A program made the position numbers and the translations under genes. This document shows positions 25,042 to 33,475 of a stretch of DNA of 42,991 nucleotides, piece after piece. Location: contig DFIA01000059.1 in the NCBI GenBank assembly GCA_002372015.1, positions 1-42,991 on the forward strand. The letters run 5' to 3'. The stretch's first letter is position 1, and every line of letters begins with the position of its first letter. This DNA comes from Bacteroidales bacterium UBA3709. Lineage in GTDB: Bacteria > Bacteroidota > Bacteroidia > Bacteroidales > UBA932. Under the pieces are notes generated by a model that saw only the letters and a program-made list of their open reading frames with translations, made no database searches and was not told the origin of the DNA.

Positions 25042-27042
25042 TTATTTGAGTTCTGCGCCCAAATCTTTTTTCAGTTGGGCAAATTCAGGATTTGTTTCTG
25101 TAAGATATTGGTCTTTATCTTGCGGCATATACATTTTCTTTACAATGTCTTCTCGCCTTATCCCAACAACTAACTTTATAGAATAATTTTCAAGGGCCTT
25201 TCTCAGGAAAGCGGCCATTTGCGGGCCGGTTTGCTGCTCAATGTATTTCTTTTGGTTTTCGTTGTTTACATAGAAGATGATTTTCTGTGAATCTTCTGTA
25301 GTTTGCAAATCTGGAGAAGCTTCTTTTAGAGCGGCAATAAATCTTCCGAGGTGAGGAGTTTTTACTTCATAGAACTGTACCAATTTAGCCCAGGCAGCAG
25401 CCACATCTTCTTGGGTAACAGGTTTTACGGTAGAAGGTCCCATGAAATCCAGAGCATTTTTTTCTTCTTTTTTCTTGCTCTCCATCAGTTGGTTGATAGA
25501 AATGCCACCGGCAAAAGACTTTTGTTGTTGCGGCTGCTGTTGCTGTGCAGTTTGCGGTTGCTCTGCTGCAGGCTGTTGTAATACGATTGTTTGTACGGGT
25601 GTATGTTGTTGCGGTGCTTGCGTTGTCTGCTGTTGCACAGTTGTTTGTGCAGATGTAGGTTGCTGTATCTGTGCAGTCTGCTGTGTTTGTGCAGCCTGCT
25701 GTGTTTGCGAGGTCTGCTGTTGCACGGTTGTTTGTGCAGATGTCTGCTGTTGCTGTGCAGATGTAGGTTGCTGTATCTGTGCAGCCTGCTGTGCTTGCGT
25801 TGTCTGCTGTTGCACAGTTGTTTGTGCAGTTGTCTGCTGTTGCTGTGCAGTTTGTGGTTGCTCTGCTGCAGGCTGTTGTAATACGGTTGTTTGTGCGGGT
25901 GTATGTTGTTGCGGTGCTTGTTGTATTTGTGGTGTTTGCTGCGGCAGACCCTCCGTAAGCTGGCTTATGCGTACGAGCATAAACTCTACCAATAACCTTT
26001 GATTATTACTTCTTGGATAATCGGCTTCGCACTTTTCTACTGCTGCTAATGCCTTAAACAGAAACTTTAGCGGACATTTAGCACTCAGTTCTTTGTATTT
26101 GACTTCGAGTTCTGGAGATACTTCCAATAATTTTGCCGAAGATGCTTCTTTGCATATCAGTAAGTTACGAAGATGATTTCCTAAACCTCCTACAAAATAC
26201 AGGGCGTTGAAGCCTTTTGCGAGCACATCGTTGAATAATAGCAGTGAGTCTGCAAAACTGCCTTTTAATGAGTAGTTTGTAAGGTTAAAATAATATTCGT
26301 AGTCTAATACATTAAGATTCTTTATAACGGAAGGATAATCTACAGTATTTCCACAATAGGCAACCACCTGATCGAAAAGCGTGAGGGCATCTCTCATGGC
26401 GCCATCTGCTTTTTCTGCAATGATATGCAAGGAGTTATCGTCTATCTGAACTTGTTCCTTAGTTGCAATTGCCTTGAGATTTTTAACTATATCCTGAATG
26501 GAAATACGGTTAAAATCGTAAACCTGGCATCTGCTTAGTATGGTTGGAATAATTTTGTGTTTTTCTGTGGTGGCTAGTATAAAGATAGCATGCTCAGGTG
26601 GCTCTTCCAGTGTTTTGAGAAAGGCATTGAAAGCAGAGGTGCTGAGCATATGTACCTCATCTATTATATAGACGCTATATTTGCCTATCTGTGGGGGTAT
26701 CATAACCTTCTCTGTAAGGGCTCTGATATCATCTACGGAGTTGTTGGATGCAGCATCTAACTCGTGTATGCAGTAGGAGCGACCTTCTTCAAAAGATTTA
26801 CAACTTTCGCATTGTCCGCATGGTTCCATATCTTGCTGCGGATTCATGCAGTTTATGATTTTGGCAAATATTCTGGCTGTAGATGTTTTTCCTACTCCTC
26901 TTGGACCGCAGAACAGATAGGCATGAGCTAGTTGCCCTCTCTTTATTGAATTCTTGAGGGTTGTGGCAATGCCATCTTGACCAATCAGCGACCCGAATGT
27001 AGCGGGACGATATTTTCTTGCAGAAACGATGAATTTTTCCAT
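25042..27042 (-). CDS. dnaX: DNA polymerase III tau/gamma subunit DnaX
   Basis: DnaX is the clamp-loader ATPase and organiser of the replisome. The N-terminal AAA+ module has the Walker A GPRGVGKT near 46-53, a four-Cys zinc module (C...CGQCESC), and the DEVHMLS box. Residues about 368-510 are a Gln/Thr/Ala/Pro-rich low-complexity linker, followed by a conserved C-terminal domain like that of tau. I chose the ATG at 27042 over a GTG two codons earlier because MEKFIVSARKYRP begins as in relatives. A TAAATTTG element at 27048-27055 lies so close that the message may be nearly leaderless. It is co-transcribed with lptB. Confidence 0.95.
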   Translation of the reverse strand: MEKFIVSARKYRPATFGSLIGQDGIATTLKNSIKRGQLAHAYLFCGPRGVGKTSTARIFAKIINCMNPQQDMEPCGQCESCKSFEEGRSYCIHELDAASNNSVDDIRALTEKVMIPPQIGKYSVYIIDEVHMLSTSAFNAFLKTLEEPPEHAIFILATTEKHKIIPTILSRCQVYDFNRISIQDIVKNLKAIATKEQVQIDDNSLHIIAEKADGAMRDALTLFDQVVAYCGNTVDYPSVIKNLNVLDYEYYFNLTNYSLKGSFADSLLLFNDVLAKGFNALYFVGGLGNHLRNLLICKEASSAKLLEVSPELEVKYKELSAKCPLKFLFKALAAVEKCEADYPRSNNQRLLVEFMLVRISQLTEGLPQQTPQIQQAPQQHTPAQTTVLQQPAAEQPQTAQQQQTTAQTTVQQQTTQAQQAAQIQQPTSAQQQQTSAQTTVQQQTSQTQQAAQTQQTAQIQQPTSAQTTVQQQTTQAPQQHTPVQTIVLQQPAAEQPQTAQQQQPQQQKSFAGGISINQLMESKKKEEKNALDFMGPSTVKPVTQEDVAAAWAKLVQFYEVKTPHLGRFIAALKEASPDLQTTEDSQKIIFYVNNENQKKYIEQQTGPQMAAFLRKALENYSIKLVVGIRREDIVKKMYMPQDKDQYLTETNPEFAQLKKDLGAELK
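25531..25920. repeat. Duplicated 90-bp segments in the dnaX linker
   Basis: Bases 25531-25620 and 25831-25920 align without gaps at an offset of exactly 300, with five mismatches in 90. Between them, shorter copies of the same CTGTTG-type motifs recur (for example 25652-25676 and 25760-25784). In protein terms the block APQQHTPxQTxVLQQPAAEQ occurs twice, at the two ends of the Gln-rich linker. Confidence 0.85.
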
Positions 27043-27047
27043 AGCCA

Positions 27048-27055
27048 CAAATTTA
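27048..27055 (-). promoter_or_regulatory. Possible -7 promoter element (TAAATTTG) for dnaX
   Basis: The minus strand reads TAAATTTG, an exact TAnnTTTG match, five bases before the dnaX ATG at 27042. If used, transcription would start at or next to the start codon. Confidence 0.35.
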
Positions 27056-27076
27056 ACAAAAAGCGGGAATTATTTC

Positions 27077-27084
27077 TATTTTTG
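27077..27084 (+). promoter_or_regulatory. -7 promoter element (TATTTTTG) for the M16 peptidase
   Basis: TATTTTTG matches TAnnTTTG and lies 21 bases before the ATG at 27106. It supports the shorter start for the peptidase, since the longer frame would begin inside dnaX. Confidence 0.45.
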
Positions 27085-27105
27085 TTATCGTTATATGCTC
27101 ATAAG

Positions 27106-28380
27106 ATGAAGAAAGATTCTTTGCTTTTCGCTTTTACAAAAACAAAATCTCCCGTGGCCTACTGCATTCTCAGCATAGGCATGGGAACACGAGATGAAAA
27201 TCCGAAGTACAATGGTTTGGCACATTTAACAGAGCACATGCTCTTTAAAGGTACTCCTAATCGTTCTTCTGTAAATATATCCAGCACTCTCGAAAAAGTA
27301 GGGGGAGATTTGAACGCCTTTACCACTAAGGAGCGCATTGTGCTGTATTCTACTACGTTAAAAGAAGATGTAAGAAAGGCTATAAGTCTTATTTTTGAGG
27401 TGGCTTTTACGTCTGTTTTTCCGGAGGAAGAGTTGAAAAAAGAGAAAGAGGTTATATATGACGAAATTATAACATACCAAGATTCTCCTTCGGAACTATT
27501 GTTCGATACCTTTGAGTGCGAGTTGTTTTATGGTACGCCTTTAGGGTATTCCATTTTGGGCGATAGGAGCACCATAGCTCCTATAACTCCTGCCATATTG
27601 CATAGAAATCTGAAAAAGTTTTTTGTTCCGCAGAATATGACCTTTAGCCTTGCAGGTGATTTTAAGGCAGAGCAGATTACAGATTTAGTGCAGCAGGAGT
27701 TGGAAAGATGGTGCCCAGGTGCTTGTTTGAGTACCTCGTATGGCAGAGTGCCATTAACGAGCCGTTCTTTCTTTGGCAAGTACACCGAAACTGCAGAACA
27801 AGGTAAATCTGTTTTTCTGGAGGGTAAAAAATTTGACAGATGCGAAGACAAAAAACTAAAGCAGGCTCATTGCGTGGTGGGCTGTACGGCCTATCCTTAC
27901 TATCAGCGGCATAGGCGTGCGGCCTTATCTTTAATCTCTAATATGTTAGGAGGCCCTGCCTCTAATTCCATGCTGAATCTAAGTCTGAGAGAGAAGCATG
28001 CGCTTGTTTATCATATAGATGCAAGTTGCATATCGTATAAAGATACGGGCTTGTTTTGCATATATTTTGGCTGCGATAAAAAGTATCTCGACAAGTGCAT
28101 GAGACTGATGTGGAAAGAACTGAATAAATTTACAACAGCTCCTTTGAGTCAGAAAAAACTTGCCGCTGCAAAGAAGCAGATGATAGGCCAGCTATCAATA
28201 GCCAGTGATAATGCAGAAGCTCAGAGCCTGACAGTTGGTAAAAGTCTTTTACTTACAGGCGATACAACTTCTTTGGAGAAGATTCGGGTGGAAATAGAAA
28301 ACGTTACAGCTAAGGATATTTTGGATGTTGCCAGAGAAATTTTGCGACCAGAACGCATGAGTCGTTTAGTTTTCTATTGA
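27106..28380 (+). CDS. M16 family zinc metallopeptidase
   Basis: The 424-residue protein is a processing-peptidase-like M16 enzyme. The inverted zinc motif HLTEH gives H40, E43 and H44, and the third ligand is E119 in the VIYDEI segment, at the expected distance. The FKGT after the motif and GGDLNAFT nearby are typical, so the catalytic half appears active. The C-terminal half is the second M16 domain without the zinc motif. The open frame extends 43 codons further left into dnaX, but MKKDSLLF at 27106 is the sensible start, with a promoter element between. Substrate unknown. The O-methyltransferase gene follows after 16 bases. Confidence 0.92.
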   Translation: MKKDSLLFAFTKTKSPVAYCILSIGMGTRDENPKYNGLAHLTEHMLFKGTPNRSSVNISSTLEKVGGDLNAFTTKERIVLYSTTLKEDVRKAISLIFEVAFTSVFPEEELKKEKEVIYDEIITYQDSPSELLFDTFECELFYGTPLGYSILGDRSTIAPITPAILHRNLKKFFVPQNMTFSLAGDFKAEQITDLVQQELERWCPGACLSTSYGRVPLTSRSFFGKYTETAEQGKSVFLEGKKFDRCEDKKLKQAHCVVGCTAYPYYQRHRRAALSLISNMLGGPASNSMLNLSLREKHALVYHIDASCISYKDTGLFCIYFGCDKKYLDKCMRLMWKELNKFTTAPLSQKKLAAAKKQMIGQLSIASDNAEAQSLTVGKSLLLTGDTTSLEKIRVEIENVTAKDILDVAREILRPERMSRLVFY

Positions 28381-28396
28381 TTTAAGCTCTATTAGA

Positions 28397-29137
28397 ATGG
28401 AAAGTATAGAGAATTTGGCGAATAAAGTGTTGAAAAAGGCCGATATGGCAGTAGAAGACTCATTGCTTTCGGCGATGAACCTGCCTTTTTTCTCTGCATT
28501 GCGTTGGGTAGAAAGACAAACCCATACTCGCACTAATCATGCTCAGATGCTGGTAGGATTGCGTGAAGGACTGTTTCTGAAAGAATTTGTAGTTCATACT
28601 CAATCTGTGCGCATTCTGGAAATAGGCACATTTACCGGCTATTCTCTGCTATGTCTTTCAGAGGGAGTACGCAGTGTTCTTGCCAGCAGGGGAATAAAAG
28701 ATATAAGGTATGGGGAGGATACTCGTGTAGATGCCATAGAGCTAAATCCACAATTGGATTATTTGATAAACGGCGGATTACAGAAAGCTGGCACGGCTAA
28801 GCTCGTAAAAGTTTGTTTTGGCGATGCTCTTACAGTTATACCGGAAAAGTTCTTGGACAGAAAGTATGATTTGGTATTCATAGATGCAAATAAGAGGCAG
28901 TATTCGGAATACTATAATTTGGTATATCCCTTGGTTGAGCCAGAAGGGTACATATTGGCAGATAACGTAATCTGGTATGGAAAAGTAAATGAATCAGCTA
29001 ACCTATCAGATAGCAAGAGCCAAGGTATTGCATACTTTAACAAGCTGGTAGAGAGCGATCAGCGAACAGAAAAAACCTTATTGAACATTAGAGACGGGTT
29101 ATACATAGTGAAAAAGTTAAAAAAAAATTTTATTTAA
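28397..29137 (+). CDS. Class I SAM-dependent O-methyltransferase
   Basis: The 246-residue protein resembles the caffeoyl-CoA/catechol type (YrrM-like) O-methyltransferases. SAM-binding motif I reads EIGTFTGYS, an acidic loop follows (AIELNP), VFIDANK is the metal- and substrate-site strand and LADNVIWYG the next one. These enzymes use a divalent cation and methylate hydroxyl groups on small molecules or tRNA (TrmR). The substrate cannot be told. It lies 16 bases after the M16 peptidase, likely in the same transcript. Confidence 0.9.
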   Translation: MESIENLANKVLKKADMAVEDSLLSAMNLPFFSALRWVERQTHTRTNHAQMLVGLREGLFLKEFVVHTQSVRILEIGTFTGYSLLCLSEGVRSVLASRGIKDIRYGEDTRVDAIELNPQLDYLINGGLQKAGTAKLVKVCFGDALTVIPEKFLDRKYDLVFIDANKRQYSEYYNLVYPLVEPEGYILADNVIWYGKVNESANLSDSKSQGIAYFNKLVESDQRTEKTLLNIRDGLYIVKKLKKNFI

Positions 29138-29172
29138 TTTGCAGTATAATTTTATAATTAAGAATAGTTTTG

Positions 29173-29180
29173 TATATTTG
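29173..29180 (+). promoter_or_regulatory. -7 promoter element (TATATTTG)
   Basis: TATATTTG lies 51 bases before the ATG of the lipoprotein gene at 29231, in an AT-rich intergenic region. It predicts a leader of about 44 bases. Confidence 0.55.
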
Positions 29181-29230
29181 TAAAACAGCAGACACTTGAA
29201 TACTTAATCACGATTAACTAAATTAATACT

Positions 29231-29743
29231 ATGAAGAAATTATTATTCTTTTTAACGGTAGGCCTGCTAACCTTTGCTGCATGCAGTGGCAATAAGGGGG
29301 GCTCTGATTCTTTCAAAGGTGTAGAAGCTATTACTAGCGGAACTGTTATCGAGTCTGAAAATTTTTCTGTCACAGTTCCTGAAGAAATGGTGGAGTCTCT
29401 TAATATGATGCAAACAATCAATGCCGAAGCCGATAATGGCTTTGTTAGATTTGCAGCAACTTATAACACAGGTGGTCCTACTGTAAGTCAGTTGAAGACA
29501 TACGCAGAGAATCTTGTAGCTATGGTGAAAGCTCTTGACAGCGAGGCAAACATAGGTAAGCCGGAAGTAAATGGCAAGCTTGCAACGCTTCGTTCTGTTA
29601 CAGAGGGTAATGTAAGAATAGATTTCTCTTACCTGAAAGATGATACAGCAGGTTTGGCTGGTAGTTTCAAGTTCCCTGAAGATCAGGCAGACAAATGGGA
29701 AAAACAACTTCTTCCTATACTGAAAAGCGTAGTTTTTAAATAA
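29231..29743 (+). CDS. Lipoprotein, unknown function
   Basis: A 170-residue protein with a lipoprotein signal: MKKLLFFLTVG and lipobox FAAC with Cys18. Cys18 is followed by a Gly/Ser/Asn/Asp stretch, a possible surface-export signal of the Bacteroidota type although less acidic than usual. The mature part is a small alpha/beta domain with an FSVTVPEE strand near residue 46 and a hydrophobic-patterned C-terminus. No family recognised. It has its own promoter element and stands 48 bases before the DUF805 gene, with which it may share a transcript. Confidence 0.8.
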   Translation: MKKLLFFLTVGLLTFAACSGNKGGSDSFKGVEAITSGTVIESENFSVTVPEEMVESLNMMQTINAEADNGFVRFAATYNTGGPTVSQLKTYAENLVAMVKALDSEANIGKPEVNGKLATLRSVTEGNVRIDFSYLKDDTAGLAGSFKFPEDQADKWEKQLLPILKSVVFK

Positions 29744-29791
29744 GAATATAACACACAAAAAAAAATAATACTAACCTAAAAATCAACAATT

Positions 29792-30310
29792 ATGGCAAAC
29801 GTACTTCCTCAATTGGATTTTATGCAAGCTGTTAAACTTGCTTTGAGCCGTCTTAAAGAAACTAATGGTCGTTCCCGCAGATCTGAATTCTGGTGGGCTA
29901 TTTTGGCTTTATATGTAGGTGGCGGTATTGTAGGCTATATACTGAAGCTTATACCTTATATTGGTTTCTGGCTTTATCTTATAGTTTCAATAGCAGTGCT
30001 TATAGTGAGCTTACCTTTGTTTATGCGCCGTATGCACGACATAGGCAAGGGCGATGGTCTTGTAAAAGCTTACGCAGTTGTTTATGCGTGCTATCTTTTG
30101 GTAATGTTCCTAACTTGGCTCTTCTGGCAGCTTGGTTGGGCAGTAACACTTCTCACTGGCTTTCTCACGATTCTGGTGTCTATAGCTTTGGGAGTAATTG
30201 GTATTATTCTGATTATCAATTGTGCCCAAGACGGAAAGCCTGAAGCAAATCAGTGGGGTGCTTCTCCTAAGTATGTAGATGGAGTTGCTCCAGAGGCTCC
30301 AAAGCAGTAA
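29792..30310 (+). CDS. DUF805 membrane protein
   Basis: The 172-residue protein shows the DUF805 pattern: an N-terminal GRSRRSEFWW box (residues about 26-35), then four membrane segments with RRMHDIGKG between the second and third. Members are found widely in bacteria and are of unknown function, often in tandem with other small membrane genes. It ends in a short Pro/Ala tail. It is followed by a strong terminator 20 bases on. Confidence 0.93.
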   Translation: MANVLPQLDFMQAVKLALSRLKETNGRSRRSEFWWAILALYVGGGIVGYILKLIPYIGFWLYLIVSIAVLIVSLPLFMRRMHDIGKGDGLVKAYAVVYACYLLVMFLTWLFWQLGWAVTLLTGFLTILVSIALGVIGIILIINCAQDGKPEANQWGASPKYVDGVAPEAPKQ

Positions 30311-30331
30311 GAGTGCATAACTATGTATAAT

Positions 30332-30369
30332 AAAAAAAGAAGTGGTTGAAAACAACCACTTCTTTTTTT
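30332..30369. terminator. Strong bidirectional terminator
   Basis: The perfect stem is AAAAAAAGAAGTGGTTG with its complement, 17 bp in all, around an AAAA loop. It is flanked by A and T runs so it can act on both strands. It ends the DUF805 transcript and the convergent glycosyltransferase transcript (stop at 30376). Confidence 0.93.
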
Positions 30370-30375
30370 ATGCTC

Positions 30376-31092
30376 TTATATTTTGTCTAATCTTTTAGTG
30401 AATTTAATCCAATAGTATTTGAGAGGATTTTTGTATTTGAGCTGCTTCCATGGGCGGCTCTGATGTGGGCGGTGTATTACAGGCAGGTTAGTAAACAGAT
30501 AGTTCTTGAGGCCGAGGTTTATAGATTCGTGCGATATGGTTACATCGAACCAGTTTTTAGAAGAATCTAAATTCTCGAAATCAAATTTTTTAAGAAGGGC
30601 CGGTGTTAGTAATGAGCAGCAGAAACTGCAGTGCTTCTTTGTGTCTATAATTTGATTCTCTTTACCGAGTGCCCACTTGTAGGGATAGTTTATAATTCCT
30701 TCTGTATCTACGGTTACTGCCGCTGCTATACCACAGTCCGGTCTTTCTGCTGCTCCATTGCAGAGCATTTGAAGAGTTTTTTCCTTAACGGTAACATCGC
30801 TTTCTACAATAAGCAAGCCGGCATCAGCTTTCATGGCTTGCTTTTGAGCATATTGCAAAATCAGTAAATAGTTGGGCGAAGGATGGTTTGTGAGGTCTGA
30901 CAGATTAACCAGTTTAAATCCGTATTTTTTAGAAGCTTCTTCAAGCTTTGCCGTATTTTCAGGTGTAGAAAAATCGTTGTATATCGTGTATGTATGTGGG
31001 ATGTCTATAGCAGAAGAGGTTACTGCCTGTATGGTTTCCATTGTAGATTCGATAGAATCTTTTACAGGAGTTATTATGTGTATTCCTTTCAT
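30376..31092 (-). CDS. GT-A fold (family 2-like) glycosyltransferase
   Basis: The 238-residue protein starts with IHIITPVKDS, then a NDFSTP nucleotide-sugar stretch and an ESDV motif in place of DXD, which indicates a GT-A fold of family 2. HESINLGL and CSFCCSLL may form the acceptor site. There are no membrane segments, so it is likely cytoplasmic or membrane-associated. Acceptor and sugar are unknown. It is the last gene of a three-gene minus-strand operon, 22 bases after the unknown secreted protein. Confidence 0.82.
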   Translation of the reverse strand: MKGIHIITPVKDSIESTMETIQAVTSSAIDIPHTYTIYNDFSTPENTAKLEEASKKYGFKLVNLSDLTNHPSPNYLLILQYAQKQAMKADAGLLIVESDVTVKEKTLQMLCNGAAERPDCGIAAAVTVDTEGIINYPYKWALGKENQIIDTKKHCSFCCSLLTPALLKKFDFENLDSSKNWFDVTISHESINLGLKNYLFTNLPVIHRPHQSRPWKQLKYKNPLKYYWIKFTKRLDKI

Positions 31093-31114
31093 ATAATAGC
31101 TGCCCGCACAACTT

Positions 31115-31690
31115 TTAGTAATTCCACAAATCTTGCATTCCTATAAGGCTGGATATAAACTTAGCTCTTTCGAGGGCAACTTGTTCAGAGGCAAAGTATT
31201 CAGAGCTGCCAGAAGATATTTTTTTGATAAGCTTGTTGTTCCAGAAGTAGTAGCGGCATTCGTGCTGCTTGCCATTAAAATCGGATACTTTGGTGTAGAA
31301 GAATACAGGTTTGCAGCTATCTTTATTTCCATCGTCGGGGTCGTGATATAGAATTTCGTAATATAAGTTCATGCTTCCGATATTGTATTTGTAACGAGCA
31401 AAGTGAGGAAATCTTTGAAGTTCAGAAGTTTCGTGATCTAAATCCAAACCATAGAATAGCTCTAATGTACCCTTGTGCTCTCCACTTCCGGGCCACATTT
31501 CATCTATGCTTATAACCATCTTATCCTTGGCTGGGTATTCCGGATCTGCTTTCATTTGGAGCATATTCATAGCTGAGGAATATAACTCACGGATAAAGGC
31601 TACTTGCTTTTCATCATTGTTTTGTGCCTCAGACCTTAGAGGCATTATTAGCAAAATAAAGATTGCTATTGTTAAGTGTTGTAATTTCAT
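31115..31690 (-). CDS. Secreted protein, unknown function
   Basis: The 191-residue protein has a signal peptide ending at SEA-Q (about residue 22). The mature part carries several Tyr/Phe-rich strands and a GSGEHKG loop, with a moderately charged character. A DUF-like fold is suspected but I recognise no family. It lies between the transglutaminase-like gene (14 bases) and the glycosyltransferase (22 bases) and is probably exported with or for the former. Confidence 0.75.
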   Translation of the reverse strand: MKLQHLTIAIFILLIMPLRSEAQNNDEKQVAFIRELYSSAMNMLQMKADPEYPAKDKMVISIDEMWPGSGEHKGTLELFYGLDLDHETSELQRFPHFARYKYNIGSMNLYYEILYHDPDDGNKDSCKPVFFYTKVSDFNGKQHECRYYFWNNKLIKKISSGSSEYFASEQVALERAKFISSLIGMQDLWNY

Positions 31691-31704
31691 AATATTAGTT
31701 GCAG

Positions 31705-33318
31705 TTAATTATATTCTACATCCATCCAGCATTTCCACTTGCCGGTTAGTACATTTCCACCTCGCCATTCAACTTCTCCCATCTGAAAATCTACCTCGTC
31801 TGAGTGGGGATAAATTTTGGCCGGATATAGAGGAGCCCAATGCCCGTAATCGTCGTTTACAATCAAGCGATATGCGTCTAACCCTCGAGAAAAAAAATAC
31901 TTGAGCTGTTGCCGATCTTCTGTAATATAGCCGAAACTTTGATCTACAGGAACCCAGCCTACACCCTCGTAATATACTTCTGCCCAATCGTGGAGATTAA
32001 CATTGCCAGGATGTAGCATCCATCCGCTTTGCCATCTTGCCGGAATGCCTTTGTAGCGAGCCATGGTAATAAATAGCAGAGATACCTGTCCGCAATCGCC
32101 ATGTCTGTTTTTCAAGACATAAGAAGGTATGTTAGGAATTGTGGAATAGTCTCTTGCACCAGCCCATGGTATATTTTCTGTAATCCAGCTCCATATTTTT
32201 TTAACTTTTTCGTAAGGTTCTGTTATACCGGCTGTAAGACTGTCTGCTAAAGTCTTTATCTGATCTGTAAATATTATATGTCTTTCTCTTTGTGATGAAT
32301 ATGTACGATATATCAGAGATGTTGTATCGTATGGCTTTATTTGCTCTTCGAGCTTTGCAAAGTATTGATTATAGGATGTAAAGCTTAACTGATAACCAAC
32401 CTTTATAGTGTCTTGTCCGTTAGAAAGCATCTGAAAGTAAATACTTCTTCTGGTAGCATTCGGGGCAGAAATTATATAGTTGTTAAATCCGTTGTCATAA
32501 AAAATCTCCGACAGCGGCAGAGAACTGGTTGAGCTTGTGGTGGTTTCTTTTGAGCTTGTGTTGTGAGTAGATGCATTTGGTAAGTCGAGATACGTATAGT
32601 TGGAGTTGTAGCCAACAAATATCCTCTTTGGCTCTATTTCTTTCTGGCGTTCTGTTTCCTTTGGATAAGGAAGCCATATTCTCACTATTTCTCCGGCCGG
32701 AACGGCTTCTGGCATAACCCTCATAAGCACATGAATAGTCATCTTTACAGGGTCTATATATGAGGATGCTCTAATGTTTTTGTTGAATTGTTGCTGGCGG
32801 GCTGCATTTGCTATTACCTTTGGAAGGTAGTCTTTCAAAAACTCCTCGGTAGTACCGGTTTCCGGGCCTTCTACTGCTTTCATTGCAGCTGCACATTCGG
32901 GGTTTATCAGAAAAAGGTTTTTAGGAGCCTTGTAAAAGTATAGTCTTTTACCATCTATTGTCTTGGCTTCCAGTGCTCCGGTTTTTATCCAAGTTTCAAT
33001 CATCTGATCATCCACATCTGGAATGTATTTTCTTATATATTCTTTTACCTCGGAATCCGATAAAGTGAACTCACCCAAGATTCTGTTCATCTTGTCTTTT
33101 TCAAAGTTTATAAGGTATTTGTCTGATTCCGAAAGAGAATCGCATTTTACCGCTTGGGAAAGGATTTGTTTTGCACGCTTAAAATCGCCTTTTTCTATCA
33201 ATGCATCCAAAGTATGTACATCTAATTTAGCAGTCATTGGGGCTTTGGAAGTGCAGTTGGAGAGAAGAGCTGCAAGGCATACAAGAGTGGCGGCTATTAA
33301 GTTGCACTTAGCTTTCAT
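31705..33318 (-). CDS. Transglutaminase-like lipoprotein
   Basis: The 537-residue lipoprotein has the lipobox LLSNC with Cys22. Residues about 40-120 are helical. The papain-like transglutaminase core lies near 370-470 with the triad C409 (GDCG), H443 (NLHDWAE) and D459 (PVDQSFG). All three are present, so it may act as a peptidase or amidase on proteins or peptidoglycan. The open frame extends 14 codons upstream, but the -7 element at 33358-33365 would then be inside it, so the ATG at 33318 is preferred; it begins a proper signal peptide. First gene of a three-gene operon. Confidence 0.88.
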   Translation of the reverse strand: MKAKCNLIAATLVCLAALLSNCTSKAPMTAKLDVHTLDALIEKGDFKRAKQILSQAVKCDSLSESDKYLINFEKDKMNRILGEFTLSDSEVKEYIRKYIPDVDDQMIETWIKTGALEAKTIDGKRLYFYKAPKNLFLINPECAAAMKAVEGPETGTTEEFLKDYLPKVIANAARQQQFNKNIRASSYIDPVKMTIHVLMRVMPEAVPAGEIVRIWLPYPKETERQKEIEPKRIFVGYNSNYTYLDLPNASTHNTSSKETTTSSTSSLPLSEIFYDNGFNNYIISAPNATRRSIYFQMLSNGQDTIKVGYQLSFTSYNQYFAKLEEQIKPYDTTSLIYRTYSSQRERHIIFTDQIKTLADSLTAGITEPYEKVKKIWSWITENIPWAGARDYSTIPNIPSYVLKNRHGDCGQVSLLFITMARYKGIPARWQSGWMLHPGNVNLHDWAEVYYEGVGWVPVDQSFGYITEDRQQLKYFFSRGLDAYRLIVNDDYGHWAPLYPAKIYPHSDEVDFQMGEVEWRGGNVLTGKWKCWMDVEYN

Positions 33319-33357
33319 AACAGAATCTTTGTTAGTTTGCCGATTGTAATAGTTACA

Positions 33358-33365
33358 CAAATATA
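33358..33365 (-). promoter_or_regulatory. -7 promoter element (TATATTTG) for the transglutaminase operon
   Basis: The minus strand reads TATATTTG 39 bases before the ATG at 33318, giving a leader of about 32 bases. It also excludes the longer start of the gene. Confidence 0.55.
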
Positions 33366-33394
33366 TAAATTATTCTTGTATAAGCTGTTTAGAA

Positions 33395-33436
33395 TAAAAA
33401 AACACCCGATATGGTTATAGTTCCATATCGGGGTGT
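33395..33436 (-). terminator. Terminator of efp
   Basis: On the minus strand a 13-bp stem with one bulged G (33423-33436 with 33402-33414) and an 8-base loop is followed by seven T's. It lies 40 bases past the efp stop and upstream of the transglutaminase promoter. Confidence 0.88.
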
Positions 33437-33475
33437 AAACCTAAAGTTAAAACTAACTTAACTGCAATCAGAAAC

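Noticed and set aside
25442..26002. Plus-strand open frame rich in Cys (CCCTVVC-like repeats)
   Set aside because: It is the antisense of the Gln-rich linker of dnaX (CAG/CAA repeats read in reverse), with no start signal or independent support.
26977..27105. Longer N-terminus of the M16 peptidase
   Set aside because: It overlaps the 5' end of dnaX and lies upstream of a -7 element; the M16 family begins at the segment starting at 27106.
33319..33360. 14-codon upstream extension of the transglutaminase-like gene
   Set aside because: It crosses the predicted promoter and lacks a signal peptide; the ATG at 33318 starts one.
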